A program made the translations under genes and the position numbers. A stretch of DNA of 13,409 bases, taken from the NCBI GenBank assembly GCA_018970625.1, contig JAGWVZ010000047.1:1-13409 (forward strand). Reading direction: 5' to 3'. Position 1 is the stretch's first letter, and every line of letters begins with the position of its first letter. Shown here piece by piece: positions 1-6,687 of the stretch. A model generated the notes under the pieces. It saw nothing but the letters and a program-made list of their open reading frames with translations. It was not told where the DNA came from and searched no databases. This DNA is from Myxococcales bacterium (lineage in GTDB: Bacteria > Myxococcota > Bradymonadia > REDH01).

Positions 1-511
1 AGCGGTCGGAGAGCTGCACGGCGTCGAGCGCGCGCAGGATTTCGTCGAAATTGCGGCCAACGGTCATGGGGTAAATGAGCATCAGCCGGATTTTTTTGTC
101 GGGGCCGATGATGAAGGTGGTGCGGACGGTCGCGCTGTCGTTTGCGGTGCGGCCATCGGGCAAATACGCCTCGGCCGGCAACATGTCATAGAGTTTGGCG
201 ACCTGCAGTGCGGAGTCGTCAATGATGGGGAAGTTGGCTGGGGCGCCGCCGACCGACTCGATGTCTTTCTTCCAGTTGTGGTGGTCGGCGACCGAGTCAA
301 TCGAGACGCCGATGACCTTGGTGTTTCGTTTGGCGAATTCGCCTGACAGGCGCGCGACGGCGCCAAACTCGGTGGTGCAGACGGGCGTAAAGTCCTTGGG
401 GTGCGAAAAGATGATGGCGTAGCTGTCGCCGATCCAGTCGTGGAAGTGAATGCTGCCGGAGGTGGTCTCGGCCGTAAAATTGGGTGCGATGTCGTTCAGT
501 CGAAGGGCCAT
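1..511 (-). CDS. 1-Cys peroxiredoxin (Prx6-type AhpC/TSA), 3' end cut by window
   Basis: This is a thioredoxin-fold peroxidase that reduces hydrogen peroxide and organic peroxides. The visible 170 residues begin MALRLNDIAPNF. They contain the peroxidatic site P38-x3-T42-x2-C45 (HPKDFTPVCTTE) and the conserved active-site Arg at R130, followed by a Prx6-like tail (GPDKKIRLMLIYP, then TVGRNFDEILRAL). The VCTTE signature and the GRNFDEI segment are typical of the Prx6/1-Cys group. No second Cys is seen in the visible part. Family members are usually about 210-220 residues, so some 40-50 C-terminal residues lie beyond position 1. The ATG at 511 is preceded by AGG with 6-nt spacing. The protein is probably cytosolic, as no signal peptide is visible. 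It is separated by 361 bp from the next minus-strand gene, so it probably has its own promoter. Confidence 0.93.
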   Translation of the reverse strand, partial: MALRLNDIAPNFTAETTSGSIHFHDWIGDSYAIIFSHPKDFTPVCTTEFGAVARLSGEFAKRNTKVIGVSIDSVADHHNWKKDIESVGGAPANFPIIDDSALQVAKLYDMLPAEAYLPDGRTANDSATVRTTFIIGPDKKIRLMLIYPMTVGRNFDEILRALDAVQLSDR

Positions 512-545
512 GTGATACCTGATCCGTTGTGAGGTCATGATGGGG

Positions 546-558
546 TGGTACGATACCA
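546..558. promoter_or_regulatory. 13-bp palindrome TGGTA-CGA-TACCA upstream of peroxiredoxin
   Basis: The sequence is a perfect 5+3+5 inverted repeat whose near edge is 34 nt upstream of the peroxiredoxin ATG. Its place and symmetry would suit an operator for a dimeric regulator. It is short enough to occur by chance and I do not recognise it as a known binding site. Confidence 0.25.
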
Positions 559-822
559 GTCAGGCGTGAGCCTGGTGCAGGCGGACAAGGTGTGCAGCGC
601 ATGGCCACGAAAAGGAAGGAGGAAATGCAAGGCCAGACCGCAGCAGCATTCAATCGTTCCAGACTGTGACATGTCGCGAGAGGTTACCGTTATGCCGCGA
701 CAATGTGCGGGGATGACAGAGAGGGGCTGTGCGCGGGTCGTGTGCGGGGTAGCGGGTCGGCGCATGTCGCGGCATGGGCAGGGCAGCATTGGGGACCAAC
801 GCGGACTTCACTTCTCATGTTG

Positions 823-844
823 GCGCCGCTGCCACATGCGGCGC
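823..844 (-). terminator. GC-rich hairpin 3' of the phosphatase gene
   Basis: A 7-bp perfect stem (GCGCCGC/GCGGCGC) with an 8-nt loop starts 28 nt past the phosphatase stop codon. No T-tract follows on the minus strand, so it is a weak intrinsic terminator at best. It could also be a 3'-end stabilising hairpin. Confidence 0.35.
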
Positions 845-872
845 ATCGACCTTCATCGGCGCCTGTACGGAG

Positions 873-2507
873 TCACGGGCCGAGCGCTCGCATCAGCGCC
901 ATCCCCACCTCGGTGTGGTGCAGCAGGCCGGCGAAAGGTTCGGTCGCCGAGGTTGGACCGACCGCGAATACGGGGACAGGGCTGGCTGTGTGTGTTCCCG
1001 TTGACCAGACAATTCCCTGCGAAACTCCCAGTGCCCGCGCGATGCGTGCAGAATCCACATTTTCTTCGTACGGATAAAACGCGTGTAGCAGGCAGTCTCC
1101 GTGGTCCGGAATCGCGTGCGTACCCTGCACCCCGGACGTCGATGTCCCGGGATGCTGTGCCAGAACGCCGCTCACCATCCACTCCGCAGCGTGGGCAGAG
1201 ACCTCAAATCCAGTGAGTTCCAGAATGACACGCTGCAGGTCAGTCGCCTGCGGCAGCGTTTCAGAGGTCAGCGCCAGCTCTTGAATCAGACGCGCGGCGT
1301 CGGTCAGGGTTCCGCGTTGCATCGCCAGCTGATCCAGCATGGCCGGGCGAACAAAATCATGCTCGGGCGCAAAGGGTGCTGTCTCGAAGACGCCGCCGGG
1401 AATGCTCACCGGCTGCACATGCTCTGCGTGAGAATAGCTGATCCCGAATCCCCCCGTCTCGTGGTCGGCCGTGAGCACAATCAGGGTGTCGTCGCGACCA
1501 TGCGCCCAATCCAGCACCACCTGTAGCATGGCGTCCATGCGCAGCAGCTCCTGCAACAGCCAGCCCGCGTCGTTGGCGTGTCCCGCCCAGTCGATTTGAC
1601 CCGACTCAATCATCAGAAAAAACCCGTCCGGGTCGTCTTCCAGGATCGACAGCGCAGCCTGCGCCATCTCGTCGAGATCTGGCTGCATGCGTGTCGGTTC
1701 ATTTCGCAAGTCTCTGGATTGAAAGGCGTTCTCCATCGACGAGGCGGAAAACAAACCCAGTACCTGCCCGCCTGCCTCGGCAGCGTTCCGCAGCCCTGCC
1801 ACATCAAAGACCGCCGAGTAACCCACCGCTTCGGCTTCGGCCACCAGGTCGCGGTCGTCGGTCCGGCGCGACTCGACGAGCTGTTCGTTGCCGAGCCGCG
1901 CGCTCCATGCGTCGCGTGTCTCGCCGGCCGAGTTGACCGACGCGGGTAGAAAATGCCGCCAGCCGCCCGATAGCAGAACATCGACCCGGGTCGCCAGCAG
2001 CTGCGCTGCGATGTCATTCTCCATGGACCGATGCGCAACGTGCGCTGCAAATGCCGCCGGCGTCGCGTGTGTGATGCGCGTGTCCGACACCAGCCCGACG
2101 GCTCGACCTGTGGCTTGCGCGCGCTCCAGCACCGTCTGCACGGGTACGCCTGCCGCACTCACCGAGATGGCTTCGGAAGGGATGGCCTGACCCGTCGCCA
2201 ACTGCGAGGCCGAGCATGCGGAGTCCGCCACGAGGCCATCGTAAGGTTCGGTGGACGAGATGCCGGTGTGTGCTGCGTCCGCGAGCTGTTGCAGGGCGGT
2301 AGGTCCCTCGTACGGGGAATTCACAGCCAGCCGTGCGTAGCTCTGCAAGAGGCCGATCTGCGCCGGTCCCATGCCGTCACCGATGATCAGGATGACGTTG
2401 CGGACGGGCCCGGGCTCGTCGGCGCAAAGCTCTGCTGCCGTCGTGAAGGCCAGTAAACCGCCGAGGAACGCACAAAGTACTGCCGGAGGTGAGTTTCGGA
2501 TGCGCAT
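873..2507 (-). CDS. Secreted alkaline phosphatase (PhoA family)
   Basis: This is a metal-dependent phosphomonoesterase that releases phosphate from organic esters outside the cytoplasm. From the chosen start it has 544 residues. A signal peptide comes first (MRIRNSPP, then a hydrophobic stretch to about residue 29), followed by the mature domain. Visible catalytic elements are the metal-binding GDG at D44, nucleophile S96 in VADSACSAS, THATP (H147, T149), E301, D306 and H310 in ESGQIDWAGH, D348 and H349 in TADHE, and H506 in GTHT. All zinc/magnesium site classes are therefore present. An in-frame GTG at 2648 and ATGs at 2642, 2594 and 2549 could extend the N-terminus by up to 47 residues. That would bury the signal peptide, so I chose ATG 2507, although no strong ribosome binding site precedes it. 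The neighbouring hotdog gene is 239 bp upstream on the same strand. Confidence 0.92.
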   Translation of the reverse strand: MRIRNSPPAVLCAFLGGLLAFTTAAELCADEPGPVRNVILIIGDGMGPAQIGLLQSYARLAVNSPYEGPTALQQLADAAHTGISSTEPYDGLVADSACSASQLATGQAIPSEAISVSAAGVPVQTVLERAQATGRAVGLVSDTRITHATPAAFAAHVAHRSMENDIAAQLLATRVDVLLSGGWRHFLPASVNSAGETRDAWSARLGNEQLVESRRTDDRDLVAEAEAVGYSAVFDVAGLRNAAEAGGQVLGLFSASSMENAFQSRDLRNEPTRMQPDLDEMAQAALSILEDDPDGFFLMIESGQIDWAGHANDAGWLLQELLRMDAMLQVVLDWAHGRDDTLIVLTADHETGGFGISYSHAEHVQPVSIPGGVFETAPFAPEHDFVRPAMLDQLAMQRGTLTDAARLIQELALTSETLPQATDLQRVILELTGFEVSAHAAEWMVSGVLAQHPGTSTSGVQGTHAIPDHGDCLLHAFYPYEENVDSARIARALGVSQGIVWSTGTHTASPVPVFAVGPTSATEPFAGLLHHTEVGMALMRALGP

Positions 2508-2746
2508 GGCAGGAAAAACCGGGGTTGGCTGCGTGGGCAGTTCATTCATGCAGGCGGTTGTGACAACCTGCTGATTTTCAGGGCGCAATTTCATGAATCC
2601 GTAGCCGGATTCGATTGGTTTCAGCGAAGTCGTCGGGAGCATTGCCACCCGGAACGCTAGCGCAAACTTTGTGGCGGTTTTACCGGGTTCAACCCCCGGC
2701 TGCTTTGCGGGTGACCATGGGTGTCGGCGCGGAGTGCCGCCCTGCC
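2508..2746. other. Upstream region of the phosphatase gene; no further gene seen
   Basis: The 239 bp hold the alternative in-frame phosphatase starts (2549, 2594, 2642, 2648) and a hairpin CCGGG-TTCAACC-CCCGG at 2683-2699. On the minus strand this hairpin lies 48 nt after the stop of the upstream hotdog gene and is followed by TAAAA rather than a T-run, so it is not a classic terminator. I found no convincing Pho box or sigma-70 promoter. Confidence 0.4.
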
Positions 2747-3232
2747 TTACATGGGTCCGATGCGCCAGTCGGCTGTCGCGGTCGCGACGATTTCTCCCTG
2801 CGGATCTGTGACTTCCACGGTGAGCGTCACATCCTGCTTCTCGTTGGTGGCAACAGGCACGAAGGCCGCGGTGGCGGTGAGGGTTCCGCGCGCCTTCTTC
2901 AGATAGCTCATGGATAATCCTTTAATAATGCCCCGGGTATTGGACGGCAGCGAATAGATCATCGCGACGCCGCTGGCCATCTCGGCCAGATTCATGAGGG
3001 CGATGGCGTGCACCGAGCCCAGGTGATTCCGAACCGCTCTGCGGTCGCGCAGCTCGACGCGTCCGAAGCCTCTGCGTAGCTCCACGACCTCGGCGCCCAC
3101 CGTGCCCGTGTAGGGCGCCATGCGCCCGAGAATGGCCGAAAAAGCCCTTTTACCGCCAGGCACCCGCGACAATCGGTCCCAGAGCAAGCGCAGCCCATCG
3201 GGGCCGGCGTCCACAAGCGATTTCATTGCCAT
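2747..3232 (-). CDS. DUF4442/PaaI-like hotdog-fold protein (putative acyl-CoA thioesterase)
   Basis: The 161-residue product has the single hotdog-domain layout. The helix signature NHLGSVHAIALMNLAEMASG sits at residues 69-88 (N69, H70, acidic E84), which is the place of catalytic or substrate-contacting residues in PaaI/DUF4442 thioesterases. It is followed by beta strands (FVPV, DVTLTVEVTDPQG, ATATADWRIG). The family hydrolyses acyl-CoA thioesters in the cytosol. The substrate cannot be read from the sequence. The start is set at ATG 3232 because GGAG (3241-3238) precedes it with 5-nt spacing. The longer frame to 3316 adds a Cys-rich, non-family-like N-terminus. It is divergent from the monooxygenase gene and may share that control region. 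Confidence 0.85.
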   Translation of the reverse strand: MAMKSLVDAGPDGLRLLWDRLSRVPGGKRAFSAILGRMAPYTGTVGAEVVELRRGFGRVELRDRRAVRNHLGSVHAIALMNLAEMASGVAMIYSLPSNTRGIIKGLSMSYLKKARGTLTATAAFVPVATNEKQDVTLTVEVTDPQGEIVATATADWRIGPM

Positions 3233-3237
3233 CTCGA

Positions 3238-3241
3238 CTCC
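3238..3241 (-). promoter_or_regulatory. Ribosome binding site deciding the hotdog-protein start
   Basis: GGAG lies on the minus strand, 5 nt before ATG 3232. It favours this start over the in-frame ATGs at 3253 and 3316, which lack a comparable site. Confidence 0.6.
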
Positions 3242-3421
3242 AGAGCATTTCATAAACAGGGTGGCGCCCCACGCGGGACACGGGGTGTGCGTACCACAGT
3301 CGCGGTCGTGTTTCACTCATCGATTGTCGGGGAAGCGAGTCATCGTGTACAGCGGTCATCAAGTCTGCAGAAGACAGTGCGCCCAGCGCTTTTCCGGCGT
3401 TACTCCATCTGGCTGTTTCGT

Positions 3422-4882
3422 ATGAATTCCTATCAGTTCATTATCATTGGCAGCGGTTTTGGCGGTCAATGTGCCGCGATTTCATTGCTTCAGCGCGGAA
3501 TGACGGACTTTCGGATTCTGGAGCGGCGTGACTTTGCCGGCGGAACGTGGTGCCAGAACAGCTATCCGGGCGCAGCGGTGGACGTGCAGTCTCCGTTGTA
3601 TTCCATCGCGTCGGAGCCGTGGCCATGGACGCAAATGTACGCCGCGCAGGCCGAGCTGGAGACTTATACACGTGCGGTGCTTGAGAAATATGACCTGCAG
3701 GCGCGCATCACCCTGAACGCGAATGTGGAAGAAGTGCGATGGCAGGCCGAGCGACAGCGCTGGTATATTCGAACCGCAGCGGCGGGTGAGTTTGAAGCGC
3801 AGTTTGTCATCAACGCATCGGGTCCGTTGAGTAAACCCGTTGTACCGCCATTTGCAGGGCGCGAGACGTTTCAGGGTCATACGTTTCACACCAACGGGTG
3901 GGACCACAGCTTCGACTATCGTGGCAAACGCGTCGCCATCGTGGGCAGCGGCGCGAGCGCGGCACAAGTGATTCCGGCGATCGCGCCCGATGTTGCGCAC
4001 CTGCACGTGTTTCAGCGCACCCCACACTGGGTGCTGCCGCGCCACGACCGTCCGTTTTCTGCCATGGAACAGAAATTACTGAAAAACCATGGGGTCTATA
4101 ACGCGCGTCGGTGGTCCATTTACTGGAAACTGGAGACACGGGTTGTGGGCTTTAAATACTGGCCATGGGGCCTTCAGCAGTTTGCGCAGAGGCCAGCCGG
4201 GCGGCACCTGGCCGAGCAGGTGAGCGACCCGGAATTACGTCGGAAGTTGACGCCCGATTTTACCATTGGATGCAAACGCATTATCTTGTCGAATACGCTT
4301 TATCCTGCGCTGTGTCGGCCGAACGTCACCGTTCACGATAAAGAGGACGCGATCGCGTCCATAAATCCGGCCGGAATTCTCACGCAGCAGGGCCATCAGG
4401 CCGACGTGGACCTGATTGTCTGGGCCACCGGCTATGATGCCACGGATGGGGTGATTTCGTACCCGGTGACCGGGAAAGACGGCATTTCACTGGCAAGAAT
4501 CTGGGAAGAATATCCGCGCGCCTATCTCGGTACCACCGTTCCGGGGTTTCCTAATTTCTTTGTGATTACAGGTCCCAATACAGGAATTGGGCATACGTCG
4601 GCGCTCTTCGTCATTGAATCGCAGCTGAAGTACATCATGAACAGCGTGGAGCGGGTGCTGCGTACGGGCGCGCAAACCATTGAGGTGCTGCCGTCGGCCG
4701 AGGAGGAATATACGGCCATGATTCACTCGGAGATGCAGAGGACGGTGTGGAAATCAGGTGGATGCAGGAGCTGGTACCAGAGCCGCAGTGGGCACGTCAT
4801 TGCGATGTTTCCGGGGTTTAGTTTTACCTTTCGACGGCTGACCACTCGTTTCAGGGCAGAGCATCATGCGATTCGCAAATAG
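3422..4882 (+). CDS. Baeyer-Villiger-type flavin monooxygenase (FAD/NADPH)
   Basis: This is a type I flavoprotein monooxygenase that inserts oxygen next to a ketone, or oxidises S/N atoms, using FAD and NADPH. The 486 residues match the usual family length. The FAD Rossmann motif GSGFGG is at residues 10-15, followed by GGTW at 40-43 with NSYPG and D54, the flavin-contact segment. The BVMO fingerprint F-x-G-x3-H-x3-W-D is intact at 150-161, and the NADPH Rossmann motif is GSGAS at 175-179. The ATG motif is at 335-337 (VWATGYD) and the C-terminal substrate/FAD segment is GPNTGIGHTS. ATG 3422 starts right at the FAD motif. The longer frame from 3287 adds 45 unrelated residues. No clear ribosome binding site is seen. 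No esterase or dehydrogenase is adjacent on the same strand, so the substrate is unknown. Ketone versus sulfide or amine oxidation cannot be decided. Confidence 0.93.
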   Translation: MNSYQFIIIGSGFGGQCAAISLLQRGMTDFRILERRDFAGGTWCQNSYPGAAVDVQSPLYSIASEPWPWTQMYAAQAELETYTRAVLEKYDLQARITLNANVEEVRWQAERQRWYIRTAAAGEFEAQFVINASGPLSKPVVPPFAGRETFQGHTFHTNGWDHSFDYRGKRVAIVGSGASAAQVIPAIAPDVAHLHVFQRTPHWVLPRHDRPFSAMEQKLLKNHGVYNARRWSIYWKLETRVVGFKYWPWGLQQFAQRPAGRHLAEQVSDPELRRKLTPDFTIGCKRIILSNTLYPALCRPNVTVHDKEDAIASINPAGILTQQGHQADVDLIVWATGYDATDGVISYPVTGKDGISLARIWEEYPRAYLGTTVPGFPNFFVITGPNTGIGHTSALFVIESQLKYIMNSVERVLRTGAQTIEVLPSAEEEYTAMIHSEMQRTVWKSGGCRSWYQSRSGHVIAMFPGFSFTFRRLTTRFRAEHHAIRK

Positions 4883-4918
4883 CGGGCGGATTCCATGGTC
4901 GACGTCTGCAGGGCGGGG

Positions 4919-5773
4919 CTATGTTACACCCAGCCAGTAGTTTCGTGCGAAGGCGAGGTCGATTGCGGAATCGAGAGTCGTCTCCAGCTGCGCCAGAAGA
5001 ACAGCATCGACGGCTCTGGCGATATTCTCTCGCACCTCGCCTACTGTCTGCGACCGCGAAAAGGTTAGGAGTCGAGCCATGATCGGGTCCAGCACATCGG
5101 TTCGAACGCCGTCCACACTTCGAACGACGGCCACATGACATACGAACGGCAGCGCAGGGGCTCCTGCTGACCGCACATCATGTGTGAGTCGCAATAGAGA
5201 AAGACTCGGGTTTACGAGCACGCGCGCGTCGTTCATGCTCGTGTCGGCCTGGCGTAGCGGCTTTGCCACACGCGGTGTCGTCGTCCGAAACGCAATGCGC
5301 TGTGCAAGGTCCAGCTGCAGCGCCTGCTGCAGCACGGGCAGCCGTATGTTTTCTGATTCAAGGAGCTGCCTGACCTGCAGCGTGCAGCCGGCGAACTCCG
5401 CTGCCGGCGCCACCAGTATTCCGCGCAGCATGGCGCCGAAGCGGTCTGCGGCACCGTCCAGCGAACGGTCGTCGGGAGGGCTGTCTGCAAAAACGAGGAG
5501 CGCCAGGCGGTTCACGAGCAGGGGGCCCATCACAAGCGTGGTGCAGGGAAAACTGGCCTGTATCGTGGAGCAGATACGTTGCCACACCTGGTGGTGGTAC
5601 AGCACGAATCGCGATGTTTGTTCGCCCTGTTCGCCCTTGAGTTCAAGCACCGAGGCGGCCTGTTGTGCGTCAGGCGACTCGAACGTGCCACGTTCAAAAG
5701 TCAGGGGGCGCGCAAGCGCTCGACACCACTCACCCTGCAAGGCCACCCACCAGTCCGGTGGTGTATCGCTCAT
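4919..5773 (-). CDS. DUF2063-like MNIO partner protein (BufC/MbnC-type)
   Basis: The 284-residue protein is encoded directly after the MNIO gene with an ATGA overlap (5773-5770), so the two are probably translated together. The N-terminal third (residues 10-120) fits the DUF2063 pattern: an LQ-containing first helix, then RFVLYHHQVWQRI, a FP pair (F75-P76), MG at 82-83, and a SPPDDRSL turn before RFGAML. The C-terminal part (about 125-284) is less conserved, which is usual in these partners. In characterised MNIO systems the partner forms a complex with the DUF692 enzyme and recruits the substrate peptide. By position and pattern I infer the same role here. There is no signal peptide, so it is likely cytosolic. 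AAGG lies 7 nt upstream of the start. The stop is only 36 bp from the convergent monooxygenase stop, leaving no room for a fourth operon gene. The assignment is weaker than that of the MNIO. Confidence 0.72.
   Translation of the reverse strand: MSDTPPDWWVALQGEWCRALARPLTFERGTFESPDAQQAASVLELKGEQGEQTSRFVLYHHQVWQRICSTIQASFPCTTLVMGPLLVNRLALLVFADSPPDDRSLDGAADRFGAMLRGILVAPAAEFAGCTLQVRQLLESENIRLPVLQQALQLDLAQRIAFRTTTPRVAKPLRQADTSMNDARVLVNPSLSLLRLTHDVRSAGAPALPFVCHVAVVRSVDGVRTDVLDPIMARLLTFSRSQTVGEVRENIARAVDAVLLAQLETTLDSAIDLAFARNYWLGVT
5770..5773 (-). other. ATGA stop/start overlap between MNIO and partner genes
   Basis: On the minus strand the partner ATG (5773-5771) overlaps the MNIO stop TGA (5772-5770). 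This arrangement usually couples translation and keeps two subunits near equal amounts, consistent with a heterodimeric MNIO-partner complex. Confidence 0.85.
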
Positions 5774-6600
5774 ACGCGTACCTTTCGGGCTGTTTCGAGC
5801 TCTGCCACCGCCGTGGCAAAGTCAGGTAAATCAGCGTCCCATTCCAGCACGGTGGGAAATGGACCGCCCAGTCGCCAGGCTGCTGCGTAAAGGCGCCAGA
5901 CGTCCTCGGACACGGGCCTGTCATGCGTGTCGTGCAACAAACCATCAGGGCGTGTCTGATGACCGGCGACGTGCACATACAGGACCCGCTTCCAGGGAAT
6001 AGCCCGCAGATAGTCCATGGCGTCGAAACCATGGTTCACGGCCGACACGTAAATGTTGTTGAGGTCGAGCAACAAACCACAGTCAGCTGTTTCGGCAATT
6101 CGGGAAACAAACTCCCACTCCGGCATTTCGTCGCGACCAAACCGAGCATAGGTCGAAACATTCTCGATGCCGAATGGGATGCCAATGGCAGACCGGGCTG
6201 CCTGAATGCGTTCACACACCCAGGGAATCAGCTCTGTCGCATACGGTACCGGCAGCAGGTCATACAGGTGGGCATCCCCAAGTTTTGTCCAGCACAGGTG
6301 GTCAGTCACAAATGGAGCGTTTACCCGTCTTGCCAGCCATGCCAATCTCGCAAGAAACGCGCTGTCGAGCGGGTCGGTTCCCGCCAGATTGAGAGAAACA
6401 CTGTGCGGCACAATGGGATATTTCGCGGCGAGCTGGTCCAGATTTCGTCGAGGAATATCGGAAAATTCCAGATAATTGTCGGCAATACACTCCAGAAAAT
6501 CCACGGCGCCCGTGGACTCCCGCAATGCCTGATGGTGTTCGGGCCGGAGTGATAGACCAAGCCCATGGCGCGGAATCTCACGTGGCGTCGGCATGGTCAT
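5770..6600 (-). CDS. DUF692 multinuclear non-heme iron oxidase (MNIO; MbnB/BufB/HvfB/TglH family)
   Basis: The 276-residue TIM-barrel enzyme matches the DUF692 pattern throughout. It opens with GLGLSLRPEHH, then VDFLECIADNYL and YPIVPHSVSLNL (H66). TDHLCW (D100, H101) precedes the DLLPVPYATE loop, and then IENVSTY (E146, N147). LLLDLNNIYVSAVNHG (D179, N181, N182) follows, then YVHVAGH (H210, H214), DTHDRPV (D224, H226) and LEWD (E253, D255). These His/Asp/Glu residues are those that bind the 2-3 iron atoms in this family. Members use O2 to oxidise cysteines of ribosomal peptides to oxazolone-thioamide or thiooxazole groups, or to remove a carbon atom. The gene follows a Cys-rich lipoprotein gene by 87 bp and overlaps its partner gene. 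ATG 6600 has no clear ribosome binding site, and ATG 6594 is a near alternative. The family assignment is secure. The exact chemistry is not. Confidence 0.95.
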   Translation of the reverse strand: MTMPTPREIPRHGLGLSLRPEHHQALRESTGAVDFLECIADNYLEFSDIPRRNLDQLAAKYPIVPHSVSLNLAGTDPLDSAFLARLAWLARRVNAPFVTDHLCWTKLGDAHLYDLLPVPYATELIPWVCERIQAARSAIGIPFGIENVSTYARFGRDEMPEWEFVSRIAETADCGLLLDLNNIYVSAVNHGFDAMDYLRAIPWKRVLYVHVAGHQTRPDGLLHDTHDRPVSEDVWRLYAAAWRLGGPFPTVLEWDADLPDFATAVAELETARKVRV

Positions 6601-6631
6601 GGACAGGTAGCGGGTGTGGTGCGGAATGTAC

Positions 6632-6645
6632 GCCCTGAAAAGGGC
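6632..6645 (-). other. Hairpin GCCCT-4 nt-AGGGC between lipoprotein and MNIO genes
   Basis: This is a perfect 5-bp stem with a 4-nt loop (GAAA on plus, TTTC on minus), in the 87-bp gap and without a following T-run. Together with the hairpin at 6665-6676 it may protect or separate the upstream mRNA segment. It is short and could be chance. Confidence 0.35.
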
Positions 6646-6664
6646 TCGGAGCGGGCTCTGGCAG

Positions 6665-6676
6665 GCACGAAAGTGC
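6665..6676 (-). other. Hairpin GCAC-4 nt-GTGC just 3' of the lipoprotein gene
   Basis: This is a perfect 4-bp stem with the same 4-nt loop as the neighbouring hairpin, starting about 11 nt past the lipoprotein stop on the minus strand. It has no T-tract, so I do not call it a full terminator. Confidence 0.3.
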
Positions 6677-6687
6677 GCGTCAACGGG

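Larger units (their letters stand above)
512..872. other. 361-bp intergenic region between phosphatase and peroxiredoxin genes
   Basis: I see no convincing gene here. The plus-strand reading frame that crosses it continues antisense into the phosphatase gene and is Arg/Cys-rich, as expected of a shadow frame. The region should hold the end of the phosphatase transcript and the peroxiredoxin promoter, but no good -35/-10 pair is visible. It contains a GC-rich hairpin (823-844), a 13-bp perfect palindrome (546-558) and three copies of a TGTCGCG motif. These are listed separately. Confidence 0.6.

Noticed and set aside
545..1216. 223-residue plus-strand reading frame crossing the intergenic region and the phosphatase 3' end.
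   Set aside because: It is rich in Arg, Cys and Pro with no domain-like pattern, and more than half is antisense to the clear phosphatase coding sequence.
2683..2707. T-arm-like hairpin (5-bp stem, loop TTCAACC) with a partly matching 5' acceptor around 2636-2642, suggesting a tRNA gene.
   Set aside because: No D-stem and no 5-bp anticodon stem with a proper loop can be formed, the acceptor needs wobbles and a mismatch, and no CCA follows. It also overlaps possible phosphatase N-terminal codons.
6601..6687. A small bufferin-like precursor gene hidden between the lipoprotein and MNIO genes.
   Set aside because: The gap is only 87 bp and contains no Cys-rich frame with a start codon of useful length.
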